The notes under the pieces are model-generated. The model did no database searches. It worked only from the letters and a program-made list of their open reading frames with translations, and was not told where the DNA came from. A program made the position numbers and the translations under genes. A stretch of 64,000 bases of DNA from Candidatus Thiodiazotropha sp. (ex Epidulcina cf. delphinae). GTDB lineage: Bacteria; Pseudomonadota; Gammaproteobacteria; Chromatiales; Chromatiaceae. Every line of letters begins with the position of its first letter. The stretch's first letter is position 1. Positions 27,613 to 38,788 of this stretch are shown here, piece after piece. The DNA is taken from NCBI GenBank assembly GCA_025656455.1, contig JAHXHS010000001.1, forward strand, positions 124,001-188,000. The letters run 5' to 3'.

Positions 27613-30462
27613 ATGGAAAAAACCTACGACCCCCACGCCATCGAACAACGCTGGTATCAGACCTGGGAGGCGCGTGGCTACTTCGCCCCGGGCCAGTCAG
27701 GCGATGCAAGCTACTGCATCATGATTCCACCGCCCAATGTCACCGGCAATCTGCACATGGGACACGGGTTCAACAACACCATCATGGACACCCTGATCCG
27801 TTACCACCGCATGAAAGGCGACAAGACCCTCTGGCAAGCGGGCGCCGACCATGCCGGGATCGCCACCCAGATGGTGGTGGAGCGCCAGCTGGAGGCGGAA
27901 AATAAAAAACGCCACGACCTGGGACGCGAGAAGTTCATCGAACGGATCTGGGAGTGGAAACGAGAGTCCGGCGGCAACATCTCACGTCAGCTGCGCAGAC
28001 TCGGCTCTTCATTGGACTGGCAACATGAACGCTTCACCATGGACGAGGGTCTCTCCGAAGCGGTCAAGGAGGTCTTTATCCGCCTCTATGAAGAGGGCCT
28101 GATCTACCGTGGCAAACGCCTGGTCAACTGGGACCCCAAGCTGCACACCGCCGTCTCCGATCTAGAGGTCCTTTCCGAGGAGGAGAACGGCCACATGTGG
28201 CATATGCGTTATCCCTTGAGCAATGGCCAGGGCCATCTGACCGTTGCCACCACCCGCCCAGAGACCATGCTCGGCGACTGCGCAGTGGCGGTGAATCCCG
28301 GTGATGAACGCTATAGGCACATGATCGGCGAACTGCTGGAGCTACCGCTGACCGGCCGCCGCATCCCCATCATCGCCGACGAGGAGCACGTCGATCCCGA
28401 GTTCGGCACCGGGTGCGTAAAGATCACCCCGGCCCACGACTTCAACGACTACGCCGTGTGGCAACGCCACCGGGACGAAGTGACCATCAGCGCACAGGCC
28501 CACGGCGGGCTGATCAACATCTTTACCATCGATGCCGCAGTGCGCGAAAACGAAGCGGATGAAGGCGCCTTGATCCCGGAAAGATATAGCGGCATGGACC
28601 GCTACGAAGCGCGCAAACAGATCGTTGCCGACTTGCAGGAGCAGGGCCTGCTGGAAAAGATCGACGAGCACAAGCTGATGGTGCCCAGGGGGGATCGCTC
28701 CGGCGCGGTCATCGAACCCTTCCTCACCGACCAGTGGTACGTCAAGATCGCCCCCCTGGCCAAGCCCGCCATCGAGGCGGTGGAGAGCGGCAGGATCCGC
28801 TTTGTCCCGGACAACTGGAAGAACACCTATTACGAATGGATGCGCAACATCCAGGACTGGTGCATCAGCCGCCAGATCTGGTGGGGACATCGCATCCCCG
28901 CCTGGTACGACGAACAAGGCAATGTCTATGTCGGCCGCTCCGAGGCCGAAGTACGACGCCAACACAATCTGGCTGACGACTATCCCCTGCGACGGGATGA
29001 GGATGTCCTCGACACCTGGTTCAGCTCTGCCCTATGGCCCTTCTCCACCCTCGGCTGGCCCGAGCAGACCGAGCGTTTGCAGGCGTTCTATCCCACCAGC
29101 GTGCTAGTGACCGGCTTTGACATCATCTTCTTCTGGGTCGCACGGATGATCATGATGGGCCTCAAGTTCATGGACGACGTCCCCTTCCATGAGGTCTATG
29201 TCCACGGCCTGGTGCGCGACTCCCACGGGGAGAAGATGTCCAAGTCAAAGGGCAACGTCCTCGATCCCACCGACCTGATCGACGGCATCGAACTGGAACG
29301 GCTGATCGAAAAACGCACCAGCGGCATGATGCAACCGCAACTGGCGAAGAAGATCGAACAGCAGACCCGCAAAGAGTTCCCGGACGGCATCCCCAGCTTC
29401 GGCACCGACGCCCTGCGCTTCACCTTTGCCGCCCTGGCGGCCACCGGCCGCGACATCAAGTTCGACCTGGGGCGGATCGAGGGCTATCGCAACTTCTGCA
29501 ACAAGCTGTGGAACGCCACCCGCTATGTGATGATGAATGTGGAGGGTCAGGATTGTGGTGTGAGTGGCGCAAAAACCGGTCACTCCGAACCGCCTGCCAA
29601 GCTTGAGCGCTCAGTCGCCGACCACTGGATTCTGTCACGCCTGCAAAAGACCAAGCAGGCAGTGGCGGATGCGATCGAAGGCTACCGCTTCGACCATGCC
29701 GCCCAAGCGATCTACGAATTCACCTGGAACGAGTACTGCGACTGGTACCTGGAACTGAGCAAACCGGTGCTCAACGACGACAACGCCTCGCAAGCCGCCA
29801 AGCGCGGCACCCGCCGCACCCTGGTGCGGGTGCTGGAGAATCTGTTGCGCCTGACCCATCCCATCATGCCCTTCATCACCGAAGAGATCTGGCAACGGGT
29901 TGCGCCGATTGCAGGCGTCAGCGGCGAGACCATCATGAACCAGCCCTTCCCCACCCAGCGCGAATCCCTGATCAACGAAGCGGCGGAAATCGAGATGGCC
30001 TGGGTGATGCGGTTCATTCTCGGCATTCGCAAGATCAAGGGAGAGATGAATATCGCCCCTGGTAAACCGGTGCCGGTGCTGCTGGCCAATGCCAGCGACA
30101 ACGACCAAGCCCTGGCCGAACGGCATCGCCATTTTCTCGATTTTCTCGCCCGCACCGAGTCGATTGAAGTATTGGCCGCGGATGACCAGGAACCGGAATC
30201 CGCCACTGCACTGGTGGGTGAGATGAAAGTGCTGATCCCTCTTGCCGGTTTGATCGACAAGGAGGCTGAGATCAAGCGCCTGGAGAAAGAGATCGGACGC
30301 CTGCGGAATGATGCGGACCGGACCGAAAAGAAGCTGAGCAATCCCAAGTTTGTCGACAAGGCGCCGGAAGCCGTGGTGCAGAAAGAGCGGGATAAGTTAG
30401 CCGAAACGCAGAAAGCATTGGAGAGTTTGCAGACCCAGCTTGTAAAGATTCAGAATTTATAA
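27613..30462 (+). CDS. valS: Valyl-tRNA synthetase
   Basis: A 949-residue class I aminoacyl-tRNA synthetase charging tRNA-Val. HIGH-type motif in [13 protein letters not shown], editing (CP1) domain with [15 protein letters not shown] at [10 protein letters not shown], anticodon-binding domain, and the C-terminal tRNA-binding coiled coil ([18 protein letters not shown]). The ATG at 27613 ([12 protein letters not shown]) matches E. coli ValS; an ATG three codons earlier at 27604 is possible. Confidence 0.97.
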   Translation: MEKTYDPHAIEQRWYQTWEARGYFAPGQSGDASYCIMIPPPNVTGNLHMGHGFNNTIMDTLIRYHRMKGDKTLWQAGADHAGIATQMVVERQLEAENKKRHDLGREKFIERIWEWKRESGGNISRQLRRLGSSLDWQHERFTMDEGLSEAVKEVFIRLYEEGLIYRGKRLVNWDPKLHTAVSDLEVLSEEENGHMWHMRYPLSNGQGHLTVATTRPETMLGDCAVAVNPGDERYRHMIGELLELPLTGRRIPIIADEEHVDPEFGTGCVKITPAHDFNDYAVWQRHRDEVTISAQAHGGLINIFTIDAAVRENEADEGALIPERYSGMDRYEARKQIVADLQEQGLLEKIDEHKLMVPRGDRSGAVIEPFLTDQWYVKIAPLAKPAIEAVESGRIRFVPDNWKNTYYEWMRNIQDWCISRQIWWGHRIPAWYDEQGNVYVGRSEAEVRRQHNLADDYPLRRDEDVLDTWFSSALWPFSTLGWPEQTERLQAFYPTSVLVTGFDIIFFWVARMIMMGLKFMDDVPFHEVYVHGLVRDSHGEKMSKSKGNVLDPTDLIDGIELERLIEKRTSGMMQPQLAKKIEQQTRKEFPDGIPSFGTDALRFTFAALAATGRDIKFDLGRIEGYRNFCNKLWNATRYVMMNVEGQDCGVSGAKTGHSEPPAKLERSVADHWILSRLQKTKQAVADAIEGYRFDHAAQAIYEFTWNEYCDWYLELSKPVLNDDNASQAAKRGTRRTLVRVLENLLRLTHPIMPFITEEIWQRVAPIAGVSGETIMNQPFPTQRESLINEAAEIEMAWVMRFILGIRKIKGEMNIAPGKPVPVLLANASDNDQALAERHRHFLDFLARTESIEVLAADDQEPESATALVGEMKVLIPLAGLIDKEAEIKRLEKEIGRLRNDADRTEKKLSNPKFVDKAPEAVVQKERDKLAETQKALESLQTQLVKIQNL

Positions 30463-30599
30463 GGCTCTTCTTCCCCTGATCGAGTGGGCGGCGGAAAGCG
30501 CATGAATAAGCCGCCAATGGACGCCGATGACCGGAATCGTCATATTTTGTTTTTCCCATCCACTCGATGTGGTGAAGAACCAATAAAATGGAGTTTGTC

Positions 30600-33500
30600 A
30601 TGATTCGCAGTTGCTCTCTTTTCAGTACCATCTTCTGCCTCTTTGCCATCGCCGCTCCTGTTCATGCAGAAACACCTCTATCCTCATATGAGAATTTTAA
30701 AATCGATCTTGTTGATCTACGTCATGTGGCGTTCTGGATAGAGATTTCCGGGTATTTCGAGCCGGGAAAAAAGCGTCGCGGCGTTCTCTATCGGGACTCG
30801 AAGCCAATCGCTAAATTCAGCGTACTGCCGAAACCGAAACCCCGCTTGTTTAATGACCGAAATATTGCCACAGCAGGAAAACATATCTACCGCCTCGTTA
30901 TCTTTGAGAACAATGAAGAGTTTGCCACCTACCGGGAGGAGATAGATACGAGGGAGATTCGCGGCAATATCCGTGAGAGTACGTTATGGAAGGAATCGAG
31001 ACACCTTGAGGGTGATGTTTATCTTCATGGAGACACACGCCTCAGAATAGGCGGCCAGGAGCCGGTTGTCATCTCTGGCAACGATATCGTGCTAGAAGAC
31101 ACTTCAACGCTCCAAGTAGGGTCCGACGCAGTACTTGATGTTTGGGCAAAAAGTGATCCACCATCGAAAACCAGCACGGTAATCGTTGAGGGGGGAACGC
31201 TAAAATCCCCAATTGACGACGTGGGACGCGTCTCTCTTATCGATGCGCGACTCGATGGGCCTGAATGGATATCCGCTCATGCCCTTATCGCCCTTTCCGG
31301 GAATCGCGGCAAGTGCTCGGAGAACAGCAGTGGGCGCATTATTTTTCAGACGTCGGAAGGCGACGCTTTACGCCTTGCCAATAACAAGCTGACAGACTGC
31401 GATGCCACGATAAATCTCTTGCCGGTCAAATCAAGCCTCAGCATACAAGAGAATACCCTTGGCGCGCTCTCTCTGACGTTAAACCCCATGCTTCGAAAGC
31501 TCATCGTTGAAAAAAACGTCATGACTTCCGACCATGAGGATGGCGTGACCCTTGAAATTAAATTTTCTGGCGAAAACGGAACAAAGAAAGAAACAGGGAA
31601 TGAGAATATCGTATACGAACGCATTATCCGCAACAATAAAGCGTCTGCGGCAGAACTCACCAGACCCGCTGAAATGCTTATCGAAACAAACAGCTTCGAT
31701 CACGGGCTTACTATTATGGGCCCGGCATATCGAAACCGAATTATCGATAACTCGATGATAGAAAGTAGCGACAATGACAGTAAAGGCATTACGCTTATCG
31801 GCAAAAATATTGGGAATGAAATCACTCGCAATCATATTCGAGGTCAATCACACGGAATAAATCTTGTCGCAAGGGATTTAGAAAGGAACATTTCGGGAGC
31901 AGTTGAAAACAATATCATTCGAGAAAACACGATAGAGCATTGTGAGTCAGGCATCAGACTACATGCACCTGAACAAACGTCTCCAATCGCGAAAAACCTT
32001 TTTCGTGATAATACGATCAGTAGCTGTTCGGAAGGATTTTACTTTATCGGCTTTATCAAAGAAAACGATATTTTCAATAATCTCTTCAAAGAAATTGATG
32101 GAGAAGATATTATCTTTCGTTCTCCCAACTCCTGCAAACTGTCAGTCTATTGCACGAATCGCTTTTACACTACACCGGAAAAAGAGAAAAACATTATCGG
32201 AGGCCCGAAACTCGGGGGAAATGCCTGGAGCAAGTACCGCCACCTCGACAATGACGAAGATGGATTTGGCGATAGGCTTCACCCTATCATCCGTGGGGAT
32301 GGGGAATTATTCGGCGACAACTTTCCACTGACACTGAACCGCCTCGTGGTAAACTCGACACGAGACCTTCCTGACCAAGAGGCTGGTGACGGACGATGTT
32401 TTACCGGAGAGACCAATGTGAGTGGAGAACCGGAATGCACGCTTAGGGCGGCCATTGAGGACACCAACCAAAAAAAAGTGCACTGGCACTACTCAGAGAT
32501 TGAATCTGAAACCGTGTCGTTTGCCATTCCAAAGCGTGATCCCGGCTGCTATGCCTTTGAGGGAAATAATATCTGCCGGATCAGTATTAACGCTAATCTT
32601 CCGCGTATACAATCGCCGATTCATATTGACGGAAAAACGCAGGATAATGCAAAAACCGCTAATCACCCGCTCATTGAGCTTGATTTTGGCGGCAGCCCCA
32701 TACTCCTGAAGACTGACGAACCATCGACGCCTCTCTGTACTCCAGTAGTTCCCTCTCAGAAAGCCTGCTTGTCCTTTGGTGCAGACCAACCGATTTACGT
32801 CGAGATTGTCAGAAAGTTGTCGAATATTTCACTTTTTGGTTGCGCGCAACCGAACGCCCTTGCCGCCAACAAGCTTTATATTGAACTAACGGGAAGCCAT
32901 ATAGGCATTCATGCTTCGGGAAAGTTACCGGAGGCCGGCAAGAGAAACGCAGGCAATGGGATTTTATTGATCAACAATGACCCCACACCGGCTGCTAAAT
33001 CCTCTATTGGAAAGCATGGAATTGGCGGAAATAACGTCATTGTCGGCAACAAAGGGAATGGAATTGTCCTCGATAATGCCTTTCATTCGGCGATTCAGTG
33101 TAACCAAATCGGCATCTTCGAGGAACATATAAAACCACCGCTTTCCGGTAATGGAAAAAACGGCATCGTTATTTACCAAAGCCTGTTTAACGCCATTGGT
33201 TTTGATCCAAGAGAAGACGGAAATTGGGACCCGAATGCAGGAGAGAAGTGCGCATTTGGCGGCCATGGAAACGTCATCTCAAACAATCACTGTCACGGCA
33301 TTATCGTTTCGGGAGAACAGTCAATGGGGAATATTATTACTGCCAATAAAATCGGCACAAACAGTAAGGGAGAGATAGGACAGAAGAGTAAAACACAGAA
33401 CAATAGCCCGATATATGGCAACAAAAAGGATGGAATTCATGTTACCAACAGCGTTAACCAGCTCTTTATCGGGTATCCTCCACGCCTCTTTCCCGATATG

Positions 33501-35831
33501 CCATTCTCTTATCCAGATGGATGGGAGAACATTATTGCCGGAAACGGAGAAAATGGTGTTGCCCTAAATGGCGAAAAAGTAAAACAAGTGGTTATTCGCC
33601 GTAACAGTATCTTTGCAAATGCACGCTTGGGAATAGACTTGCAAAAAAACGACAGAATCCCTCCAGGAAAAATAGAGAGCGATGGGGTGACTCCGAATGA
33701 TTTTGGTGATCTGGGTATCTTCGAGGGCATCAATAAAGACGACATGGATGAAGGACCAAACGGGCTTCTAAACTTCCCTGCAGGCGTTAGCTATAGTTAC
33801 GATGAGAAGAACAACGTCACTCGGGTTTCAGGCATCCTCGATGTTCCCGGCGAGATGAAAAACATGGAAATGAAGCTGAACGGTTATCTTATTGATTTTT
33901 ACGTCAGTGACGCTCAGCACGATAAAGATTCTCGGCACGGACCAGGAGAGCTCCACATTGACTCCTTTTTTCCCAAAAAGCGACGCTTTACCCATCAAAT
34001 AAAGGGGAGACTTGAAAAACCCTTTTTAAGCGCAACTGCCACGCATGTCCCCACCAATTCAACATCGGAATTCTCACCAGTTTGCGGCACCTACGAAGGA
34101 GATCCCTTACCGGACGATCCTGACAACGATAAAGATTCTCTGTGCGACATTTGGGAGCTTCATGGCGTCGACTATGACAGCGATGCGAAAGCCGATCTAG
34201 ACCTTAGAAAGCTTGATGCCAAGCAGCCCCCCAATCCCAATCGGAAGGATCTGTTTCTCGAGATCGACTGGGAAGACTGTAGTATACCGAAAAGCAAGGG
34301 TTGCGACGGGAAAAAAACCCATAACGAAAAACCTCATGAGGCGATACTTGCCGATGTCAAAAAATCCTTTTCGGAATTTGAAGTGAAAGACAAGCAAGGT
34401 GTTCAGCTTCATGTAGAGTTGAGTGAAGGTCTTTCTCATAGAGAGGAAACGGATTTAGCTTATATAACAGATGAAAAATCCTCCTCGATTAATTGCACGG
34501 AGAATTCTGCCCATTGCCCTAGCGGAGATGAAAGCAATTACGGCGTATCAACCTATTTGGGAAATCCTTCCGACCGGCCATCGCCTGAATGTAATAAAAA
34601 GCCAGGGAAAAGCAACCTCGTTACCCAGAACAAGAAGGTAAGCGTCCAGGAATGCAGAAAACGACTGGGCGCCAGGGAACTCACTCACCACTATGCCGCG
34701 TTCGTCCACCAGGCAGTGAGCTATAAGAAAACGAACGGCGAGACAAAGGTGATAAATATAGGCGGCGCTGCTTACATGCCAGGGAGTGAGCTGATTGTCA
34801 CCGCAGATACTCATCTCGATGAAGCTCGACTCGAAGCCTATCGTTACCGTGAAAATTTAGGCCCGAGGGCTTCGTCTGAAGATGTGATGCGCCGAAATAT
34901 ATCAAGGGTCTTACTACACGAGCTTGGACACAACCTCGGCCTTAATCATGGTGGAAACGAGGAATTGAACTGCAAGCCGAATTACCTGAGCATCATGAAC
35001 TACAATTACAATCCCCGCTATTTTCCCGAGGTTCCGCTTGAACTTTCGACTGAAATACTCGCAGCACTCGACCCAACGGCATTAAGTGAAAAACGAGGCG
35101 TCAATAGCAAGCGGAAGAATTGGCGAGTCGTGTACAATACAGCGCCGCGGGGTTCCAACCAGGGAGAGGTAGTCGCGACAAAGGCATTTATCGGTAACGA
35201 TAATAAAGTGGATTGGAGCAATAATGGAGCAATCGATGAGAAGAAGTTGATTGTTTCAGATATCTCAAGAAATAATCGATTCGCCTATCTCGATGCCTGC
35301 CCTGGCCTGTTCTCTTTCTATCTCTTTATCGTAAAAGCCAAGCCCAATGATCAATCCGCGACAATCGTGCTCCAATATGAAATCGACAAGGAAAGCGATC
35401 TTGATAATGCCAGTATTCAGCTCTTCAATTTTAGGACAGCAAGACGGCTGAAAGCCATTGGCACGCTCTCAAATATCAAGGTGCTGAATCCCGGATCAGT
35501 GGAGGCGCGTTTGACGAGTCCTTCTGCCAATAAATTAAGGCTAAACGGCCTCTACCGTTACTATGTTATTCACAAACAGCCATTGCGGATTTCTGAAAGT
35601 CAGAAAGATGCAGAAAACCTCATCTTTAACTTTCGGGGCTATCCCGGCTTTGAGAAAAACATCCCGCAAGAACCCAGGCTTCTCACCCTCGAGGAGTTAC
35701 GAGCATTTGCTTTCTCGCAGGATTTTGATGGGGACGGATTGTATGACGGAGAAGACAATTGTCCTGCCAGGCCGAACCCAACGCAGGACGACCGCGACAA
35801 GGACGGTTACGGCAATAGCTGTGATCCCTAG
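30600..35831 (+). CDS. Giant secreted beta-helix protein with metzincin-type protease and thrombospondin type 3 end
   Basis: A 1743-residue exported protein. Signal peptide at 1-23 (FCLFAIAAPVHA). Residues about 120-560 and 720-1080 have many short repeats of the NxIxxNxI type typical of right-handed parallel beta-helices. CTLRAAIEDTN near residue 615 resembles the CSLREAI motif. From about 1190 a protease-like region begins (PNRKDLFLEIDWEDC), with zinc site HELGHNLGLNHGG at about 1440-1452 and a Met-turn (YLSIMNYNYNP). The C-terminus has Ca-binding thrombospondin type 3 units (DFDGDGLYDGEDNCPARPNP). The gene is clearly more A+T-rich than valS before it, which suggests acquisition. ATG at 30600 has GGAG upstream; 30588 is an alternative. 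Likely a cell-surface or secreted factor acting on host or neighbour polymers (inference). Confidence 0.85.
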   Translation: MIRSCSLFSTIFCLFAIAAPVHAETPLSSYENFKIDLVDLRHVAFWIEISGYFEPGKKRRGVLYRDSKPIAKFSVLPKPKPRLFNDRNIATAGKHIYRLVIFENNEEFATYREEIDTREIRGNIRESTLWKESRHLEGDVYLHGDTRLRIGGQEPVVISGNDIVLEDTSTLQVGSDAVLDVWAKSDPPSKTSTVIVEGGTLKSPIDDVGRVSLIDARLDGPEWISAHALIALSGNRGKCSENSSGRIIFQTSEGDALRLANNKLTDCDATINLLPVKSSLSIQENTLGALSLTLNPMLRKLIVEKNVMTSDHEDGVTLEIKFSGENGTKKETGNENIVYERIIRNNKASAAELTRPAEMLIETNSFDHGLTIMGPAYRNRIIDNSMIESSDNDSKGITLIGKNIGNEITRNHIRGQSHGINLVARDLERNISGAVENNIIRENTIEHCESGIRLHAPEQTSPIAKNLFRDNTISSCSEGFYFIGFIKENDIFNNLFKEIDGEDIIFRSPNSCKLSVYCTNRFYTTPEKEKNIIGGPKLGGNAWSKYRHLDNDEDGFGDRLHPIIRGDGELFGDNFPLTLNRLVVNSTRDLPDQEAGDGRCFTGETNVSGEPECTLRAAIEDTNQKKVHWHYSEIESETVSFAIPKRDPGCYAFEGNNICRISINANLPRIQSPIHIDGKTQDNAKTANHPLIELDFGGSPILLKTDEPSTPLCTPVVPSQKACLSFGADQPIYVEIVRKLSNISLFGCAQPNALAANKLYIELTGSHIGIHASGKLPEAGKRNAGNGILLINNDPTPAAKSSIGKHGIGGNNVIVGNKGNGIVLDNAFHSAIQCNQIGIFEEHIKPPLSGNGKNGIVIYQSLFNAIGFDPREDGNWDPNAGEKCAFGGHGNVISNNHCHGIIVSGEQSMGNIITANKIGTNSKGEIGQKSKTQNNSPIYGNKKDGIHVTNSVNQLFIGYPPRLFPDMPFSYPDGWENIIAGNGENGVALNGEKVKQVVIRRNSIFANARLGIDLQKNDRIPPGKIESDGVTPNDFGDLGIFEGINKDDMDEGPNGLLNFPAGVSYSYDEKNNVTRVSGILDVPGEMKNMEMKLNGYLIDFYVSDAQHDKDSRHGPGELHIDSFFPKKRRFTHQIKGRLEKPFLSATATHVPTNSTSEFSPVCGTYEGDPLPDDPDNDKDSLCDIWELHGVDYDSDAKADLDLRKLDAKQPPNPNRKDLFLEIDWEDCSIPKSKGCDGKKTHNEKPHEAILADVKKSFSEFEVKDKQGVQLHVELSEGLSHREETDLAYITDEKSSSINCTENSAHCPSGDESNYGVSTYLGNPSDRPSPECNKKPGKSNLVTQNKKVSVQECRKRLGARELTHHYAAFVHQAVSYKKTNGETKVINIGGAAYMPGSELIVTADTHLDEARLEAYRYRENLGPRASSEDVMRRNISRVLLHELGHNLGLNHGGNEELNCKPNYLSIMNYNYNPRYFPEVPLELSTEILAALDPTALSEKRGVNSKRKNWRVVYNTAPRGSNQGEVVATKAFIGNDNKVDWSNNGAIDEKKLIVSDISRNNRFAYLDACPGLFSFYLFIVKAKPNDQSATIVLQYEIDKESDLDNASIQLFNFRTARRLKAIGTLSNIKVLNPGSVEARLTSPSANKLRLNGLYRYYVIHKQPLRISESQKDAENLIFNFRGYPGFEKNIPQEPRLLTLEELRAFAFSQDFDGDGLYDGEDNCPARPNPTQDDRDKDGYGNSCDP

Positions 35832-35861
35832 GCAGGTTTTGGCCAATGATTCTTCTGATCG

Positions 35862-37916
35862 TCAATCCACCCACGGCCTCGCCTGCTTTATGACCAATTG
35901 ATTGTCACGATCGATCTTGAACTCGATATCCATGGCAAATGTTTTGTCCGCCGCCCTGCCATAGATTACCTTGAAATGGGCATGGATCGCCCTCATTTGG
36001 ACTGTTAGTAACTCGATCTGATCGTCGGACAAGACATGGTTTGGAGGCTGGACGAGGTTCGAGTGACGGATATAGATCGTCTCGTTGCCTAACTGAGTCG
36101 GATTTTCAGAAACGATCGTCCTCATAACAAGCAGTTCATCCGGTACTGAGCCATCCTCCGGGTTGGTGACCAAGGCTTCACCCACTTGCACATTGATATA
36201 ATAGCCCTCCCAATTTGGATCGAAAATATTCTTGGTCAGTCCGACACCGTTTGCCTGCTCTTCATCGAAGTTAGGGTGGACAAGCACTCCCATTGCCGTT
36301 GTGAAATGGTCAATGCGGTAGAACTCACGCTCCTCAAATGCGCGATAATTCCACAAACTTGCCCAGACCTGTTTAATCGACTTCTCTATATGTCCCTCAT
36401 CCTCTCGATGGGTGAATGAGTCATATAGACCAGCACCGTTAAACCCTTGTAGATCTTCATTATTTGTGCTGGAGCGACAGCGTAACGGCTGACCATCAGG
36501 GAAGGCAGCATGCATCTCTGCCAATGCCTGCAACAGTTCGGTAGGCACAACTGATTTTTTGATAAGACGGCGAAACTTCCGCAGCCGTTTTTCCCGCGTG
36601 TCTGCATTCTGTCTGAATTCGGGATCTGCCATCATTTCCCGCACCCTGTCATAAAGACCATTCTCGACCATGAAGCGGTGATAGAAATAAAATGGCACTG
36701 CATAACCATTGGGAACCATGTTCGGTAGAGTAAGAATCTTGTCCAGTTCGGCGACATTTGCAGCTTTTGCGCCATAGGCGATCAGATCGGCACTACCAAT
36801 ATCCTTGAGATCGACAATCTTCATGCGACTGAGATCGCGGCGAGGCAATTGTGGTTCCTGGGGACGTATTCGCTCTAGATGCTCATCAAACTCGGCCTGT
36901 GTCGCTTCACGGATCTCGATATCGTCTGCAGCCACTTTCAGGTAGACCAGTTTATTGATCAGCGGTGAAATGCGTGGATCATTCGAAGCTCCCTTCAGAT
37001 AGGCATTTGGCGTATCATTCTGTTTGGCCTTCAGATTGATGTGCGACAAGGGCGTCTGCGGCTCTTCGGTGAGAACGCCGGCCACATGCGTCAGATCATT
37101 GGGCAGCAATTTAAAAACAACTATATCGTGAATAGTCGGCGGTCTTGGGTCCACAGCATCGATCAGCCGGAGCCTTCCGAAGCCTTCACCCAGATTCAAA
37201 GGGCTGTAAGTCCTATTGCCGAACAACGCTTTGGTCGAAACCTGTTTTACGCCCGCCTGCTCATATTGCGCTTTCTCACGCTGATACAGTGTTTGATGCG
37301 TTTCGCCGGCCGGATGATAAGCCAGCTTTTCATCGACAAACGGCATCGCTGCACGGAGCAAGCGGTATGCCTTGCTAACAAAACGGACTTTAACCGGGTC
37401 CGTGGGCCAGAACTCAAACACATATAACCCCTGATCTCCAGAGGGCCAGCTGAAACTGTCGTGCAAGAGAATCGTGCCCGCCAAGAATTTGCGACTGTCG
37501 GTAAAGTATGTTTGTTGATTGAATGCCGTGCCTGTCAGCTGGACACCTAAGGCAGTTTTGGCAAATATGTAGTGATATTCGACATTCCTGGTGTTGATAA
37601 AGTAGAGAATCGGCGTATCACTATCGACATGCGTCATCAAAAACTTCACTTCGCGGACTGCCAGGGCGCCTGGCACATTATCGAAGCGCGCCAATTGTTC
37701 AAAGCTTGTGCGATCCGGAATGACCCTGGCGCCGAGTTCGGCCGGCACATCAATTGCAACTGCTACCCGGGTGTCCAGCTCGTCTATAAGCGTAGTGACA
37801 GCCGACGGTTCGAACAGACTCACTGGCGAAACCTGAGTCACGATATCAATCGCCGTATAAGGCAGCGTGGTTGGTAACGGAAAACGGCGTAAGGAGTTAC
37901 GATATGTTCTATTCAT
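35862..37916 (-). CDS. PEP synthase/PPDK N-terminal domain protein with own N-terminal region
   Basis: A 684-residue protein. Residues about 365-684 are an ATP-grasp domain of the PEP synthase/PPDK N-terminal type (GAKAANVAELD; LRCRSSTNNEDLQGFNGAGLYDS; TKNIFDPNWEG; MDIEFKIDRDNQLVIKQARPW). Upstream, about 265-355, a segment GVLTEEPQTPLSHINLKAKQ resembles the swivelling phosphohistidine domain (PLSHINLKA in place of TSHAAI). There is no PEP/pyruvate TIM barrel, so it is a half-enzyme with unusual domain order. It might phosphorylate another small molecule or protein. The first 250 residues are of unknown type. It is convergent with the giant secreted protein, 30 bp apart. Confidence 0.8.
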   Translation of the reverse strand: MNRTYRNSLRRFPLPTTLPYTAIDIVTQVSPVSLFEPSAVTTLIDELDTRVAVAIDVPAELGARVIPDRTSFEQLARFDNVPGALAVREVKFLMTHVDSDTPILYFINTRNVEYHYIFAKTALGVQLTGTAFNQQTYFTDSRKFLAGTILLHDSFSWPSGDQGLYVFEFWPTDPVKVRFVSKAYRLLRAAMPFVDEKLAYHPAGETHQTLYQREKAQYEQAGVKQVSTKALFGNRTYSPLNLGEGFGRLRLIDAVDPRPPTIHDIVVFKLLPNDLTHVAGVLTEEPQTPLSHINLKAKQNDTPNAYLKGASNDPRISPLINKLVYLKVAADDIEIREATQAEFDEHLERIRPQEPQLPRRDLSRMKIVDLKDIGSADLIAYGAKAANVAELDKILTLPNMVPNGYAVPFYFYHRFMVENGLYDRVREMMADPEFRQNADTREKRLRKFRRLIKKSVVPTELLQALAEMHAAFPDGQPLRCRSSTNNEDLQGFNGAGLYDSFTHREDEGHIEKSIKQVWASLWNYRAFEEREFYRIDHFTTAMGVLVHPNFDEEQANGVGLTKNIFDPNWEGYYINVQVGEALVTNPEDGSVPDELLVMRTIVSENPTQLGNETIYIRHSNLVQPPNHVLSDDQIELLTVQMRAIHAHFKVIYGRAADKTFAMDIEFKIDRDNQLVIKQARPWVD

Positions 37917-38294
37917 CCTTTACTCACTCGACAAGTGTCTAGAAAGTTTAGTAAAAAGTCCTGAAATTTATTCCGTCATTCTCACTTCAAGCCTGAAGAG
38001 ATGCATGTTCCAAGAGAGCGATAGCAATCATCCCTGCCCTGAGCGGATTGAGATTGGCACAGGCCATACAGCCGGCCAGGGCTTTTTTATCCAATAATAG
38101 CTGGGACTTAACCTCCCCTCCAAGAATCATCCCCTGATGAGAATCACTGGCAGATTACATTAATCATGATAGTATGGCAGTAGCTTGGATGGATGTCTGC
38201 GTAGCATTAGCCTTGTAATGCTTACACTCTGGCCCATTGACACTTGACCACTGAACCGCACTATTAGACACATAGGAGATGATTGGAAATATTA
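37917..38294. other. Intergenic region between divergent genes
   Basis: About 375 bp carrying the upstream regions of the half-PPDK gene (leftward) and the DUF2267 gene (rightward). Apart from an AGGAG at 38274, no feature is evident; there is no ORF or inverted repeat of note. Confidence 0.4.
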
Positions 38295-38714
38295 ATGCCA
38301 GTACCGTATGAATATTCACACGCCGCTGATCACTTCTATGAGTTTTTGCTGGAGGCGCGGGACACTGCAGAGTTGGGCAGCACCCATCAGGCGTACACCA
38401 TGACACAAGGCATCCTCCAGGCCTTTCGACGCCGCCTTGACTTTAAGGGTGCCATCCTTTTTGCGAGTGTCTTGCCGGTCGGGTTGCGCGCGCTCTTCGT
38501 CGCGGACTGGGACACTGATGAACCTAAACGCCAATTCGAAGACCGCGCCGACATGACTAAGGAAGTCCAGGCGCTACGCGCCGCCCACAACTTTGCGCCT
38601 GACACTGCCATACGTGATGTAGCATACGCGCTAAGACGACACGTGGATGAGACCGTCTTCGATAGTATTCTTGCCAGACTTCCTGAGGGCGCGGTGGATT
38701 TCTGGCAACCGTGA
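38295..38714 (+). CDS. DUF2267 family protein
   Basis: A 139-residue soluble protein matching the DUF2267 pattern: MPVPYEYSHAADHFYEFL, THQAYTMTQGILQAFRRRL and LPVGLRALFVADWD, then a second helical half ending GAVDFWQP. Function of the family is not established. A TTG at 38283 lies four bases after AGGAG and could be the true start; the ATG at 38295 is chosen because the conserved family sequence begins there. Confidence 0.85.
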   Translation: MPVPYEYSHAADHFYEFLLEARDTAELGSTHQAYTMTQGILQAFRRRLDFKGAILFASVLPVGLRALFVADWDTDEPKRQFEDRADMTKEVQALRAAHNFAPDTAIRDVAYALRRHVDETVFDSILARLPEGAVDFWQP

Positions 38715-38788
38715 CTCGGCTGACGCCGAAAGCCTCTTGCTCCAAGCTGTCAATGCCAAACCTGGGATATTCTGACCGATGCCGCGGC

